Origin: an uncultured Ruminococcus sp.
Lineage (GTDB): Bacteria; Bacillota; Clostridia; Oscillospirales; Acutalibacteraceae
Length of the DNA stretch: 49,077 nucleotides
Assembly: GCA_905234535.1 (NCBI GenBank)
Contig: CAJOII010000028.1
Location: 1 to 49,077 of the forward strand
Direction: 5' to 3'
Position 1 is the stretch's first letter; every line of letters starts with the position of its first letter. The notes beneath the pieces were generated by a model that saw only the letters and a list, made by a program, of their open reading frames with translations, was not told where the DNA came from and ran no database searches. The position numbers and the translations under genes are program-made. Positions 34,856 to 43,835 of this stretch are shown piece after piece.

Positions 34856-37800
34856 TCAGTTTGCGGTATCGGGATTGTAGTTATAATACTTGATCCACTT
34901 GCCGTCAGCGGAGCCGACATTATCGTCGTCGATAACGACCCAGATCTCGGGATAATCCGCGTATTTGATCGGGCCGTAGTCGGCGGTCTGCGGGTTTGCG
35001 TTGTTGGAGATGATGATGAAGTAGTCAAGTCCGCCCGGAACCGGGAACTCGGTGGTCGCCCAGCCGTTCTCGTCGGGATTGATCATCGCGTAGCCCGGCC
35101 ATGAAGAATAGGCGTTGATATCGCCCTGTGCCCATGCCCAGAGGAACGGCGTCCAAGTTTGAGATCCGGAGTGCTTGACATGGATGGTAACCTGATCGAC
35201 ATGATAGACATAGTGATAGTTGACGGTGATGCCGCCGGTAACGATACCGGAGGCGTTATCGGGTATGCCGTCGAGCACATAGTACGCAACGGTAGCGGGC
35301 TCGGTGGTATACTCGGAACCAAGTCTCGCCTGAACCGTAGAGGAAGAGCCGACCGATACCTCGGTGCCGTCCTGTCTGGTGCCGGTGTAGGTGGTGACGA
35401 TATTGAAGATGGAGACATTCATGCTTGCGAGATAACGCTGCAGGAAGGTAACATCCAGAATGGTGGTCTTGGTATCGTAGTTGTAGTCGCCGCGCTTTAA
35501 GTGCTCATCGTCGAGCTTCTTGATAGAAGCGAGGTGACGCTGAAGAACGGTAGCGTCTACGACCGTAATCTTGCCGTCATTGTCGACATCGCCTTTTTCA
35601 GCGGTAAAGGAGTCGGGGATGAACTGCTTAAAGAGATAGTTGACGGTGATATCTTCGTTTGTGAAGACACCCTCAGCCTGACCTTCGATCTTGTCAAAGT
35701 CGAAGTTGATCGGGATCGCGTCGTCTAATGTTGTCTTGTAGCTCTCGCCCGCTTTACCGAGCAGGGTGTAGTTGGAGATCACATCGCCGGTCGCCTCGTC
35801 GATATTGTTGACAATGACCTTGGAGTACGCGGACTTCAAGGCAACCTTCTCAAAGGAAGATTTCTCGACCGCGATGACCGCGGTGCCCGCGGGAACGGAG
35901 AATGTGAGACCCTTGTTCTCTCTTAAAGCGGAAACGCCCGCTGTGGTGCCATCAGCGATGATGACCCACTCGGTGTCTTTGGTGGTGGTATCGGTCGCCT
36001 TGAGCTCGATGTTGGAATCGGTGGTTCTCGCGTTGTAGATTACCGCTACCTTGCTCCACTCGCCCTCGGTAGTATTGTCTACGACGAAGGAAACGGAATA
36101 TCCCTCGATGGAGGGGCTGGTGGTGAAGGTATACGCGTATGTATCATCCTGATCATCCTTGACACTCGCGGTAAAGGGAGAGAACGCCTTTCTGATCTCG
36201 ATGAGACCCTTGTAGTAGGATACGAGATCCGCGTTGGATTCAATCAGTGACCAGTCGATCATATTGAGAGTGGGAGCGGACTTGTAGGAGTTCTCGTCGC
36301 CGTCCTTGGAACGACCCATCTCCTCGCCGGCGAGCATGAAGTCGATGCCCTGAGAGGTGTTGATGATTGCGGCAGCCATCTTGTTCGCTTTGATCGCGCC
36401 TGCGTATCTCTTTCTGTAGTCGATATTGGAGCTCTGCTGATCCGCCGCGGCGAGCTTGTCATACAGGGTCATATTATCGTGGCAGGAAGCGTAGGTGACG
36501 GTCTGATCGGGAGAGGTGGACTTCCATCTTGTTGAGCCGATGGTATTCGCGCGGACGCCGAAAGCGACATCGGGAGCGTTCATCATGTTGCCGTTGACGA
36601 AGCCCTTCGCGGTAGGTCCTGAGAAGACGCCGCCCTTGATGCCGTCTCTGACCTGATCGTTGAAGAAACCGATCCTTGAGGAAAGATTCTTCGCGTTACT
36701 CTGGGTGGTCATGAAGGTGGCAGTGCCGGAGCAGGTCTGGGGATCAAAGACGGTGGTGCCGGACCAGCCCTCGCCGTACATAATGATCCTTGAGTCGATC
36801 GCATCCATATCCTCGCGGATCAAGCCCATGGTCTCGCCGTCGTGAACGCCCATCAGATCGAATCGATAGCCGTCGATGTGATATTCGTTTGTCCAGTAGG
36901 AGAGCATCTCGCGCATATACTTTCTGTACATCGCGCGCTCGGAGGCGGTGTCGTTGCCGCAGCCGGACTGCTGGCTGTAGCCGCCTGTCGCGGTCATTCT
37001 GTAGTAATACTCGGGAACAGAGTAGTTAAAGCAGGAATCAACAGAATAGGTGTGGTTGTATACGACATCCATGATGACGCCGATGCCTGCGTCGTGGAGG
37101 GCTTTGATCATCTGTTTCGCTTCGTTGATCCTGACATTGCCGTCGTAGGGGTTCGAGGAGAAGGAGCCCTCGGGAACGCCGTAGTTCTTCGGGTCATAGC
37201 CCCAGTTAAACTGGCTCGAGTTGTCGCCCGCCTCGTTGATGGTGGCGAAATCATAGAAGGGGTTGATCTGAACATGAGTGACGCCGAGGCTCTTGAGATA
37301 GTCGATACCGGTGGCGAACTTGCCCTCGTTGTTCAGGGTGGTGCCGGTCTCGGTGAAGCCTAAGTACTTGCCGCGGTTTGCCTCGCTGATGCCTGAGTTC
37401 GGGTTGAAGGAGAAGTCCTTGACCTGAACCTCCCAGATGATCGCGTCAGCCTGATGATCGACATATATGTGGCTGTCCTTGTCCCATCCTTCGGGGTCGG
37501 TGGAGTCAAGATCAACGACCATCGAACGGTTGCCGTTGACGCCGACAGCGTAGGAATAGACATCCTGTGTCTCATGGGTGACATCCTTGGTGCTGTTATA
37601 GATATGGTCGGGGTTCGTGATGGAATAGGTGTAGTAGGTGTTCTTGATGTCGCCTGAGACCGTGGTCGTCCAGACGCCGGTGAACTTGTCGCCGTCCATC
37701 AGCTTCTCCATCGAAACGGTACCAAGATTCTTGGCGCCATCTTCGGAGTCGGAGCCGGTCGCGTAACGGTTGAGCTTGACCTCTTTTGCAAGAGGAGCCC

Positions 37801-37999
37801 AAACCTTGAAGGTAGTGGCTTCAGGGCTGTAGACAGCGCCCAAAGTGCCGTCGTAGGCATAATCCGCATCCAGCTGATGAGCGGCGGTGGAGTAGTTGTT
37901 CCACGGAGCGGCGGAAACGGACACAACCGCTACCGAGAACATCGTCACCACAAGCGCTATCGTCAGGATGAGAGATATCGCCTTTTTTGTGATTTTCAT
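34856..37999 (-). CDS. pulA: Secreted type I pullulanase with dockerin and starch-binding module
   Basis: A 1047-aa exported enzyme that cuts alpha-1,6 branches in starch and pullulan. Domains in order: signal peptide (1-30), CBM48-like domain (about 45-150), GH13_14 barrel, two MucBP-like modules flanking a dockerin (about 803-862, repeats DVDNDGKITVVD and DYNYDTKTTILD), and a C-terminal CBM26-like starch-binding module (about 937-1047). GH13 motifs: YNWGYDP (type I pullulanase), DVVYNHT, GYRFDLMGVHD (nucleophile), YGEGW (acid/base) and SCHDNMTLYDK. The internal dockerin suggests docking into an amylosome-like complex. It is 54 bases downstream of a second pullulanase and ends at a strong terminator. 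Confidence 0.93.
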   Translation of the reverse strand: MKITKKAISLILTIALVVTMFSVAVVSVSAAPWNNYSTAAHQLDADYAYDGTLGAVYSPEATTFKVWAPLAKEVKLNRYATGSDSEDGAKNLGTVSMEKLMDGDKFTGVWTTTVSGDIKNTYYTYSITNPDHIYNSTKDVTHETQDVYSYAVGVNGNRSMVVDLDSTDPEGWDKDSHIYVDHQADAIIWEVQVKDFSFNPNSGISEANRGKYLGFTETGTTLNNEGKFATGIDYLKSLGVTHVQINPFYDFATINEAGDNSSQFNWGYDPKNYGVPEGSFSSNPYDGNVRINEAKQMIKALHDAGIGVIMDVVYNHTYSVDSCFNYSVPEYYYRMTATGGYSQQSGCGNDTASERAMYRKYMREMLSYWTNEYHIDGYRFDLMGVHDGETMGLIREDMDAIDSRIIMYGEGWSGTTVFDPQTCSGTATFMTTQSNAKNLSSRIGFFNDQVRDGIKGGVFSGPTAKGFVNGNMMNAPDVAFGVRANTIGSTRWKSTSPDQTVTYASCHDNMTLYDKLAAADQQSSNIDYRKRYAGAIKANKMAAAIINTSQGIDFMLAGEEMGRSKDGDENSYKSAPTLNMIDWSLIESNADLVSYYKGLIEIRKAFSPFTASVKDDQDDTYAYTFTTSPSIEGYSVSFVVDNTTEGEWSKVAVIYNARTTDSNIELKATDTTTKDTEWVIIADGTTAGVSALRENKGLTFSVPAGTAVIAVEKSSFEKVALKSAYSKVIVNNIDEATGDVISNYTLLGKAGESYKTTLDDAIPINFDFDKIEGQAEGVFTNEDITVNYLFKQFIPDSFTAEKGDVDNDGKITVVDATVLQRHLASIKKLDDEHLKRGDYNYDTKTTILDVTFLQRYLASMNVSIFNIVTTYTGTRQDGTEVSVGSSSTVQARLGSEYTTEPATVAYYVLDGIPDNASGIVTGGITVNYHYVYHVDQVTIHVKHSGSQTWTPFLWAWAQGDINAYSSWPGYAMINPDENGWATTEFPVPGGLDYFIIISNNANPQTADYGPIKYADYPEIWVVIDDDNVGSADGKWIKYYNYNPDTAN

Positions 38000-38053
38000 A
38001 TGTTTTCCTCCTTTAAGAAAATATATAAATAATAAAATTATTTACATCCCGGC

Positions 38054-40952
38054 TTATTCATCGATGGAGAGAGAATCCATCTTGCGTTTTTTCCGGCTAC
38101 TCTTCGAGCCGGAGAGCTTTGTGAGGATCAGCACGAAGGCAATACCGACGACAAACGCGCCGATTGCGATCAGGATCCCGAAGTTCGGCTCCTTCTTCGT
38201 GGACTCGTAGTTTAAGATGATATTCGTCTCAGCGACAGAGAAGACGGGCTCGTCATCGGACACGGACTTGAGCGCGAAGTCCTCAAATCCGAGCTCGTCG
38301 ATCTCGATAGGATCGTCGAGAGTCCCCATATACGACTTGATATCAAAGATCTCGCCGTCGGGGCCCATATAGAGAATATTCGCGCGGCAGTTCAAAGAAG
38401 GATCGATATTCTCGACCGTCTCCGCGATGGTGTACTTGAACTTGTAGTAGACCTCGACGGGATCTTTCTTGAATTTGCCGGCGCCGTTTTTCGGAAGATT
38501 CTCAAGATCCAGGGAGAATCCCTCGATCTTCGGGATATACGGCGTCGTATAAGGCTGATCGACGCGGTTGGTGATCTCTAACGAATTGCAGAGCTCTGTG
38601 CCGTTCTCATCGACAAAGTGGAAGATCACCGAAGAGAAGTCTCCCTCATACGCTTCGACCTCGATCTTCTTGTATGAACAGTTCTCGGAAAACTTGCCCT
38701 TCTTGTCCGATTTTTCGGAGAGGTCGTTGTAGGTGAAAAGCAGGGACTGGGGAATCTCTACGGTGTAGCTCTCCCCTGAATCACCCGTCAGCTTCTGCTC
38801 GAATACAACGCTCTTTGATGCGGTATCGACATACTGCACATAGACGGTCGACTGCTTCTCTTCCTTTTCAGAGAGCGATTCAAACGCTTCTTTGTTCACG
38901 AAGACAGCCGCAGAGGTAGGCGCTACGGTCACAGAGCTCGAAGCCTCCGAGAGAGGACTCAGCCCCGCGGAATCTTTGTCGCATAGCTGCACCCAGTCGC
39001 CTTCGGGCAGTTTAACGGCAGAGGATTCCTCTGTGCTGCCGTTGAAAATCATCACCGCTTTATCGTTATTATCGTTCGACTCCAAGAGATAAGCGATCGT
39101 CTCTTTGCCGATATCGTCTCTGATATGCGTGGTGGTGATGTGATCGCCGGTCGCGTCGCGGAAGATGGAGAACGCTTCCCTGATCTTCAACAGCCCTTTA
39201 TAGTATTCGACAAGCGAGGTGTACTTGCACAGGTTTCTCCAGTCGATCGCGTTGATCTCAACAGAAGACTTGTAGGAGTTCTCGTCGCCCTCTTTGGTTC
39301 TGCCCATCTCTTCGCCCGCGAGGAAAAACGGCATTCCGCGGGAGGTGAGCACGATCGCGGCAGAGAGCTTATTCATCGCGACCAAGTCCTCGCGCCTTTG
39401 AGAATATTTCTTATCTCCGTAGACAGAGGCGGTGAGCTTGTCATACAGGGTGAGGTTGTCGTGACAGGAGGCGTAGTTGACGCTCTGGTTCGGCACTCTC
39501 GCCCACGAGGGTTTATCAATGCTCTCTCTGACGCCCGCCTTGGATGAGCCCTGCTGGACGAAGCCCTTCTCCTTCGCGTTGAAGTTAGACCCCTTGATCG
39601 CGTCGCGAGCGGTATCGTTGAACGCGGCGACACGCTTGTAGATCGAGCTCATATTCTTCTGATTCGCGAGCTTGATATCCGACGCGGCGGCGGTCTCCAT
39701 ATTCCACGCTTCGCCGTACATCAGGATGTTCTTGCCGCCCTTCAAGCTGTCCAGAGAATCGCGGATCGCGTTGACGGTATCGACATCCATCAGACCCATC
39801 AGATCAAAGCGGAAGCCGTCGATATGGTATTCCTGTGCCCAGTAGGTGACGGATTTGACGATATAGTCGCGCATCATACTGCGCTCAGTGGCGATATCGT
39901 TGCCGCAGCCGGAGCCGTTTGAAAAACTGCCGTCTTCATTCAAACGGTAGAAGTAGTTAGGTACAATACGGTTGAAGAAGCTGTCCTCGCCGTAATAGGT
40001 GTGGTTGTACACCACATCCATCACGACACCGATGCCCGCGTTGTGGAGCGCCTGTATCATTTCTTTGCACTCTTTGATGCGGACTCTGCCATCATATGGG
40101 TTCGAGGAGTAGGAGCCCTCGGGGACATTGTAGTTCTTCGGATCGTAGCCCCAGTTATACTGATCGTCGAGCTTCTTTGTCTCGTCGATGGAGGCGAAAT
40201 CATAGAACGGGTTGAGCTGCACATAGCTGACCCCCAGCTCTTTTAAGTAATCGACGCAGGTGGCGACTTCGCCCTTGGAGTAGAGCGTGGTGCCCTCTTC
40301 GGTAAATGCCAAAAATTTGCCGCGGTTATCTTCGCTGACGCCGCAGGTATCCGACGCGGAGAAGTCTCTGACAGAGACCTCCCATACGGTCGCCTGAGAG
40401 AGCGAACTGACCCGCGCGAAGGTATCGTCCGCCCAGCCCTCGGGATCAGTCTCTTTCAGATCGATGATCATACCGCGGTCGCCGTTGACGCCGACCGCTT
40501 TCGCGTAGGGATCGACCACCTCGTGGGACTCGTTCCCTATCTTCACAAGATAGGTGTAATAGAAGTTCTTGTAGTCGCCGTCTAACGAGAGGCTCCATCA
40601 TCGAGGCGGAAGTGAGCATCTGGGCGCCGGTCTCCTGATCGGAGCCGGTCTTGTAGATATTCACCTTGACGGATGAGGCGACGGGAGACCACAGCTTGAA
40701 GGCGGTCTTCTTCTTAGAATACACCGCGCCGAGCTCTTTGGTATAGGCGAGCTTCTCGAGCTTATTGATATAGCCCTGATAGCCGTAGGTTTCGACGGTA
40801 AACGGAGGTTCCGTCGGTTTCTCGGTAGGCTTGACCGTCTCTGCCTCGGTGGGCGCGGTCGCGTCAGCCGCGAACACGGATGTTGATAAAGACGACATGA
40901 TCATCACCAGTAAAATAATAAAGGAAATCGTTCTTCTGAAAGTCAATGTCAT
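38054..40952 (-). pseudogene. Membrane-anchored type I pullulanase, one-base frameshift
   Basis: Two ORFs, 40446-40952 and 38054-40546, form one gene. The first encodes a signal peptide, a Pro/Thr/Glu linker and the start of a CBM48-like domain. The second encodes the rest of CBM48 and the GH13_14 barrel (YNWGYDP, DVVYNHTY, GFRFDLMGLMD, YGEAWN, SCHDNLTLYDK). It also encodes two MucBP-like modules and a C-terminal membrane helix with a basic tail. Removing one G near 40594-40600 joins them into exactly 966 codons. The catalytic residues are intact in the second ORF, but as given the signal peptide is separated from the enzyme. It is a tandem paralogue of the 34856 pullulanase, without dockerin. 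Confidence 0.85.
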
Positions 40953-40994
40953 AACCTCAATATGTCCTATTTTCGCATTTTAATTTCTCATTTT

Positions 40995-41003
40995 ATCATA
41001 CCA
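40995..41003 (-). promoter_or_regulatory. Extended -10 promoter of the pullulanase operon
   Basis: Minus-strand TGGTATGAT fits TGnTATGAT, about 45 bases before the ATG of the membrane-anchored pullulanase. No convincing -35 box was seen. Confidence 0.45.
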
Positions 41004-41170
41004 AAACGGAGCGGTATTTTAATTCTTTATCAGAAAAATAACGCCCATCATTATTAACAATCTCTGGAAAGAAAATTTGGAGGTATTGCCATATTGACAA
41101 GAAGTGACCAAAATACGGCTCTCGCATAATATGGTAGTAGCCAAAAGCTATCACAAAGGAGTATATGAAT

Positions 41171-41485
41171 ATGGAACAGGTAATCTATCGGGTCAGACCG
41201 GGCAACACCGTCTTTGCGATCGCGCAGTTCTTCGGAACCACCCCGCAGGAAATCGCGAACGCGAACGCCCTGGTCTATCCATATACGATTTTTCCCGGAC
41301 AGGAGCTGGTGATCCCGGTGGAAGAGATCTCCTCTCCCTCCTACTATGTCGTCCGTCCGGGGGACTCGATGTGGTCGATCGCGAACCGCTACGGTATCGA
41401 TGTCGCACAGATCTTGAAGCTCAATAATCTCGAAAACCCGAATATCATCTATCCGGGTCAGATCCTCAGACTGACACAAAACTAA
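41171..41485 (+). CDS. Protein with two LysM domains
   Basis: About 104 aa made almost wholly of two LysM modules (about residues 4-50 and 58-102; IYRVRPGNTVFAIAQFF and YYVVRPGDSMWSIANRYG). LysM binds N-acetylglucosamine polymers. There is no signal peptide, so it is either cytoplasmic at synthesis and used on the forespore, like SafA/spore-coat LysM proteins, or exported by another route. Two ATGs are in frame; the second (41171) has the better distance (9) from AAAGGAG. The gene is a single unit next to spoVM. Confidence 0.85.
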   Translation: MEQVIYRVRPGNTVFAIAQFFGTTPQEIANANALVYPYTIFPGQELVIPVEEISSPSYYVVRPGDSMWSIANRYGIDVAQILKLNNLENPNIIYPGQILRLTQN

Positions 41486-41496
41486 GGACAGAGAGA

Positions 41497-41522
41497 CGAC
41501 CCCCTGTAACAGCAGGGGGTCG
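41497..41522 (+). terminator. Strong hairpin after the LysM gene
   Basis: CGACCCCCTG-TAACAG-CAGGGGGTCG, a perfect ten-pair stem 11 bases past the stop. It is followed by ATCTTCATAT, not a true T-run. Confidence 0.65.
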
Positions 41523-41554
41523 ATCTTCATATAAATCACAGTTTTCTACAAAGT

Positions 41555-41580
41555 AAAAAAGAGCCTGTAGGCTCCTTTTT
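41555..41580. terminator. Terminator of spoVM (bidirectional)
   Basis: GAGCC-TGTA-GGCTC with an A-run on the left and T-run on the right, so it has U-tracts on both strands. On the minus strand it ends the spoVM message. Confidence 0.85.
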
Positions 41581-41674
41581 ATGTAGCTTTCTGCGGCTTT
41601 TCTTTTTTGATTCCGTAGATTTTCCGAAGGATCGGAGAGAGCAGCTTCGGCTTGTCAATAACGATGACTTTCAT
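41579..41674 (-). CDS. spoVM: SpoVM-like spore morphogenesis peptide (31 aa)
   Basis: Not in the ORF track. Translation: MKVIVIDKPKLLSPILRK then IYGIKKEKPQKAT. Bacillus SpoVM is a 26-aa amphipathic peptide that senses the curved forespore membrane and anchors SpoIVA. The hallmark Pro at position 9, Lys10, Leu12 and Arg17 are at the same positions here. The site GAGGAGG lies six bases before ATG, inside the last codons of the upstream 45-aa gene. It implies that the organism sporulates or descends from a sporulating lineage. Confidence 0.8.
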   Translation of the reverse strand: MKVIVIDKPKLLSPILRKIYGIKKEKPQKAT

Positions 41675-41677
41675 GAT

Positions 41678-41815
41678 TTACCTCCTCAGAGAAAGACAGG
41701 TGCACACAAGAACGATTGCCGCGATCACACATACCGCCTTGGTCGGCAGGATCGCCGCCGTGATCAGACCCGCCGCGAACGCGATCGGTGTTTTGCACTT
41801 TCTGCAAATGTTCAT
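41678..41815 (-). CDS. Small CxxC membrane peptide upstream of spoVM (45 aa)
   Basis: The track lists 41678-41872; the likely start is the ATG at 41815, behind GGTGATGACA. The peptide opens with MNICRKCKTP (a CxxC pair) and continues with two hydrophobic stretches, ending LSLRR. The last codons AGG AGG TAA serve as the ribosome binding site of spoVM, and only three bases separate the genes, so the pair is translationally coupled. I know of no named family. Confidence 0.6.
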   Translation of the reverse strand: MNICRKCKTPIAFAAGLITAAILPTKAVCVIAAIVLVCTCLSLRR

Positions 41816-41866
41816 TGTCATCACCCTTACTATACTATTCCGCGGTTCGCTTTTTGTGACAGCGGC

Positions 41867-41895
41867 TTGCATTTGGCTCTCGCTTTGATTATAAT
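41867..41895 (+). promoter_or_regulatory. Promoter of the pseudouridine synthase gene
   Basis: TTGCAT (41867-41872), 17 bases, TATAAT (41890-41895). The ORF track start lies upstream of this transcript start and so is too early. Confidence 0.75.
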
Positions 41896-41923
41896 ACAGA
41901 CAGAAAGTACGAACGGTGATACG

Positions 41924-42883
41924 ATGAGAAAGATAACGATAACGAAAAACGACAGCGGTCAGCGGCTGGATAAATTTCTTTCAAAGAAATTTAAGACGAT
42001 GCCAAAGTCACTGATGTACAAGTATATCCGTACAAAATACATCAAGTTAAACGGCAAGAAGACCTCCCCCGAGGTATTTCTGAATGATGGCGACGAGCTG
42101 ACGCTGTATATTAAAGATGAGTTTTTTGGAGAGAAGAAGAGCTACGAGTTCCTGAAAGCCTCGTCGTCTCTTGACATTCTCTATGAGGACGAGCAGATGA
42201 TCCTGCTTGATAAGAAGCCGGGCGTGATTGTGCATCAGGACAAGAACTTCGACACCGATACGCTCAATCTCAGGGTGCTTCGGTATCTCTATGAAAAAGG
42301 AGAATATCACCCCGATGAGGAAAATGCCTTCACCCCCGCCCTGTGCAACCGGATCGACCGCAACACCGGCGGGATCGTCATCGCGGCGAAGACCGCCGAA
42401 GCGCTCAGGGTGATCAATCAGAAGATCCGCGACCGCGAGATCGAGAAATACTATCTCTGTCTTGTCAAAGGAGTGCCGAAGCCCGCGCATAAAATACTGA
42501 AAGATTACCTGATCAAGAACGAGAATACGAACACCGTGCGGGTGCTGCATGAAAAGCGTGATGACGCGAAGGAGATCATCACGGAATATACGGTACTCAA
42601 AACCAAAGACAACCTCTCTTTATGCGAGATCCTTCTTCACACCGGCAGAACGCACCAGATCAGGGCGCATATGGCGTCGATCGGACATCCGCTCATCGGC
42701 GACGAGAAATACGGCGACAGAAAACTAAACGACAAGCTCTCTATAAAGCGTCAGCAGCTATACGCCTATAAGCTGCGGTTCGACTTTAAGACCGACGCGG
42801 GGTCGCTTGTGTATCTGGATCAAAAAGAATTTGAAGTGAAGACGGTTCCGTTCAACAACGAGGAATTCGGAATGAAGAAATAA
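41924..42883 (+). CDS. RluA-family pseudouridine synthase
   Basis: About 319 aa. An N-terminal S4-like RNA-binding domain (QRLDKFLSKKFKTMPKSLMYKYI) precedes the catalytic domain. The active-site Asp is in CNRIDRNTGGIV, a match to HRLDxxTSG with Asn replacing His, and the RTHQIRAHMASIGHPLIGD motif follows. It belongs to the RluC/RluD group, but which rRNA or tRNA site is modified cannot be read. It starts at the ATG after GGTGATACG. Confidence 0.9.
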   Translation: MRKITITKNDSGQRLDKFLSKKFKTMPKSLMYKYIRTKYIKLNGKKTSPEVFLNDGDELTLYIKDEFFGEKKSYEFLKASSSLDILYEDEQMILLDKKPGVIVHQDKNFDTDTLNLRVLRYLYEKGEYHPDEENAFTPALCNRIDRNTGGIVIAAKTAEALRVINQKIRDREIEKYYLCLVKGVPKPAHKILKDYLIKNENTNTVRVLHEKRDDAKEIITEYTVLKTKDNLSLCEILLHTGRTHQIRAHMASIGHPLIGDEKYGDRKLNDKLSIKRQQLYAYKLRFDFKTDAGSLVYLDQKEFEVKTVPFNNEEFGMKK

Positions 42884-42904
42884 GAATTGTAATCCTAATA
42901 AAAT

Positions 42905-42926
42905 GCCTCCCGAAAATCCGGGAGGC
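42905..42926. terminator. Bidirectional terminator between rluA-like gene and pgeF
   Basis: GCCTCCCG-AAAATC-CGGGAGGC, a perfect eight-pair stem between convergent genes. T-rich sequence follows on the minus strand (ATTTTATT), with a weaker tract on the plus strand. Confidence 0.8.
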
Positions 42927-42931
42927 TGTCG

Positions 42932-43768
42932 TTATTTCAGGCACAAAAACGCGGACATCGTGCCGCGGTCGCCCTTGGTGGCGCGATGGCTCCATAAGAG
43001 ATCAGAGCGGCACTGCGTACAGAGATCGGAAAGGACGATGTTCTCATCCCTGACCCCGCAGGAGAGGAGGATCTGGCGGTTCGCTTCTTTCATATCCGCC
43101 ATAAACTTGCCGCCCTCCTTCGGGAAAACAAAATCCTCGGGAGTGATGGACGGCGCCTTCTCCTTTAAAGCATAGAACTCATCCGCGACCGGCTGATCGA
43201 CCTCATAGCAGCATCGCCCGATATTCGGTCCGATACAGCAGACGAGATCGGTGGGATCGGTATTATAATTCTTTTTCAGAACATTAACGACCTCTTTCGC
43301 AATCATGGCGACCGTACCGCGCCAGCCCGCGTGCGCGAGGGCAATCGCGCGACGCTCAATATCGACGAAGAAGATCGGCGTGCAGTCCGCGTAGTAGGTG
43401 ACTAAGGTAACGCCTCTCTCGTTTGTGACCAAGGCGTCGACGCTCTCGATATCCTTCTGTCGGTAGATGCCGATCCCCCGCTCTTCTTTCGTACATACAC
43501 GCACGAAGGTGTGATGATCCTGAGAAGAAGCGACGAGGCTCTCAAAATCAAACCCCGCGGCGTCACAGAAGAGACGGTAGTTCTTCGTGATCTTCTCCCG
43601 ATCATCATGCTCAAAGCTCATATCCATCACATGAGAAGAGGGTGAGCCCTCCCCTATCTTGGTCGAAAAAGCGTGATGGATGAAGGGGATCTCAGAGAGC
43701 CGGTCATAGGTCAGAAAGCCTATGCCGTTATTCTGATGAAGACGCATGGTTTTAGAATCAATTCTCAT
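42932..43768 (-). CDS. pgeF: PgeF-type laccase-domain purine nucleoside hydrolase/phosphorylase
   Basis: A member of the YlmD/YfiH family (older name: polyphenol oxidase). Metal-ligand regions are visible: HHTFVRV, ADCTPIF, ALAHAGWRGT and CIGPNIGRCCYEV. Family members act as purine nucleoside phosphorylases/deaminases, and E. coli YfiH also edits peptidoglycan precursors. I start it at the ATG after CGGTGATACT (278 aa); the track start is a TTG eight codons earlier. It is divergent from the 43853 gene. Confidence 0.9.
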   Translation of the reverse strand: MRIDSKTMRLHQNNGIGFLTYDRLSEIPFIHHAFSTKIGEGSPSSHVMDMSFEHDDREKITKNYRLFCDAAGFDFESLVASSQDHHTFVRVCTKEERGIGIYRQKDIESVDALVTNERGVTLVTYYADCTPIFFVDIERRAIALAHAGWRGTVAMIAKEVVNVLKKNYNTDPTDLVCCIGPNIGRCCYEVDQPVADEFYALKEKAPSITPEDFVFPKEGGKFMADMKEANRQILLSCGVRDENIVLSDLCTQCRSDLLWSHRATKGDRGTMSAFLCLK

Positions 43769-43806
43769 AGTATCACCGAGATTATTGTACAACAGAAAGG
43801 AAAGAC

Positions 43807-43835
43807 TTGCAAGAGGAAAGAAAGCGTGTTATAAT
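43807..43835 (+). promoter_or_regulatory. Promoter of the small Cys-rich protein gene
   Basis: TTGCAA (43807-43812), 17 bases, TATAAT (43830-43835), 17 bases ahead of the ATG at 43853. Confidence 0.8.

Noticed and set aside
36842-37363. 173-aa plus-strand ORF inside the pullulanase
   Set aside because: Antisense shadow of the GH13 barrel with no start signal or recognisable motif.
40446-40952. 168-aa ORF as an independent small secreted protein
   Set aside because: It begins like a pullulanase (signal peptide, linker, CBM48-like start), and its last 50 or so residues are out-of-frame sequence overlapping the main enzyme ORF.
41054-41539. 161-aa minus-strand ORF
   Set aside because: It covers the LysM gene on the opposite strand, and the LysM motifs fix the real frame.
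41867-41923. Upstream start of the RluA-type gene given in the track
   Set aside because: It lies on top of the TTGCAT/TATAAT promoter, upstream of the expected transcript start.
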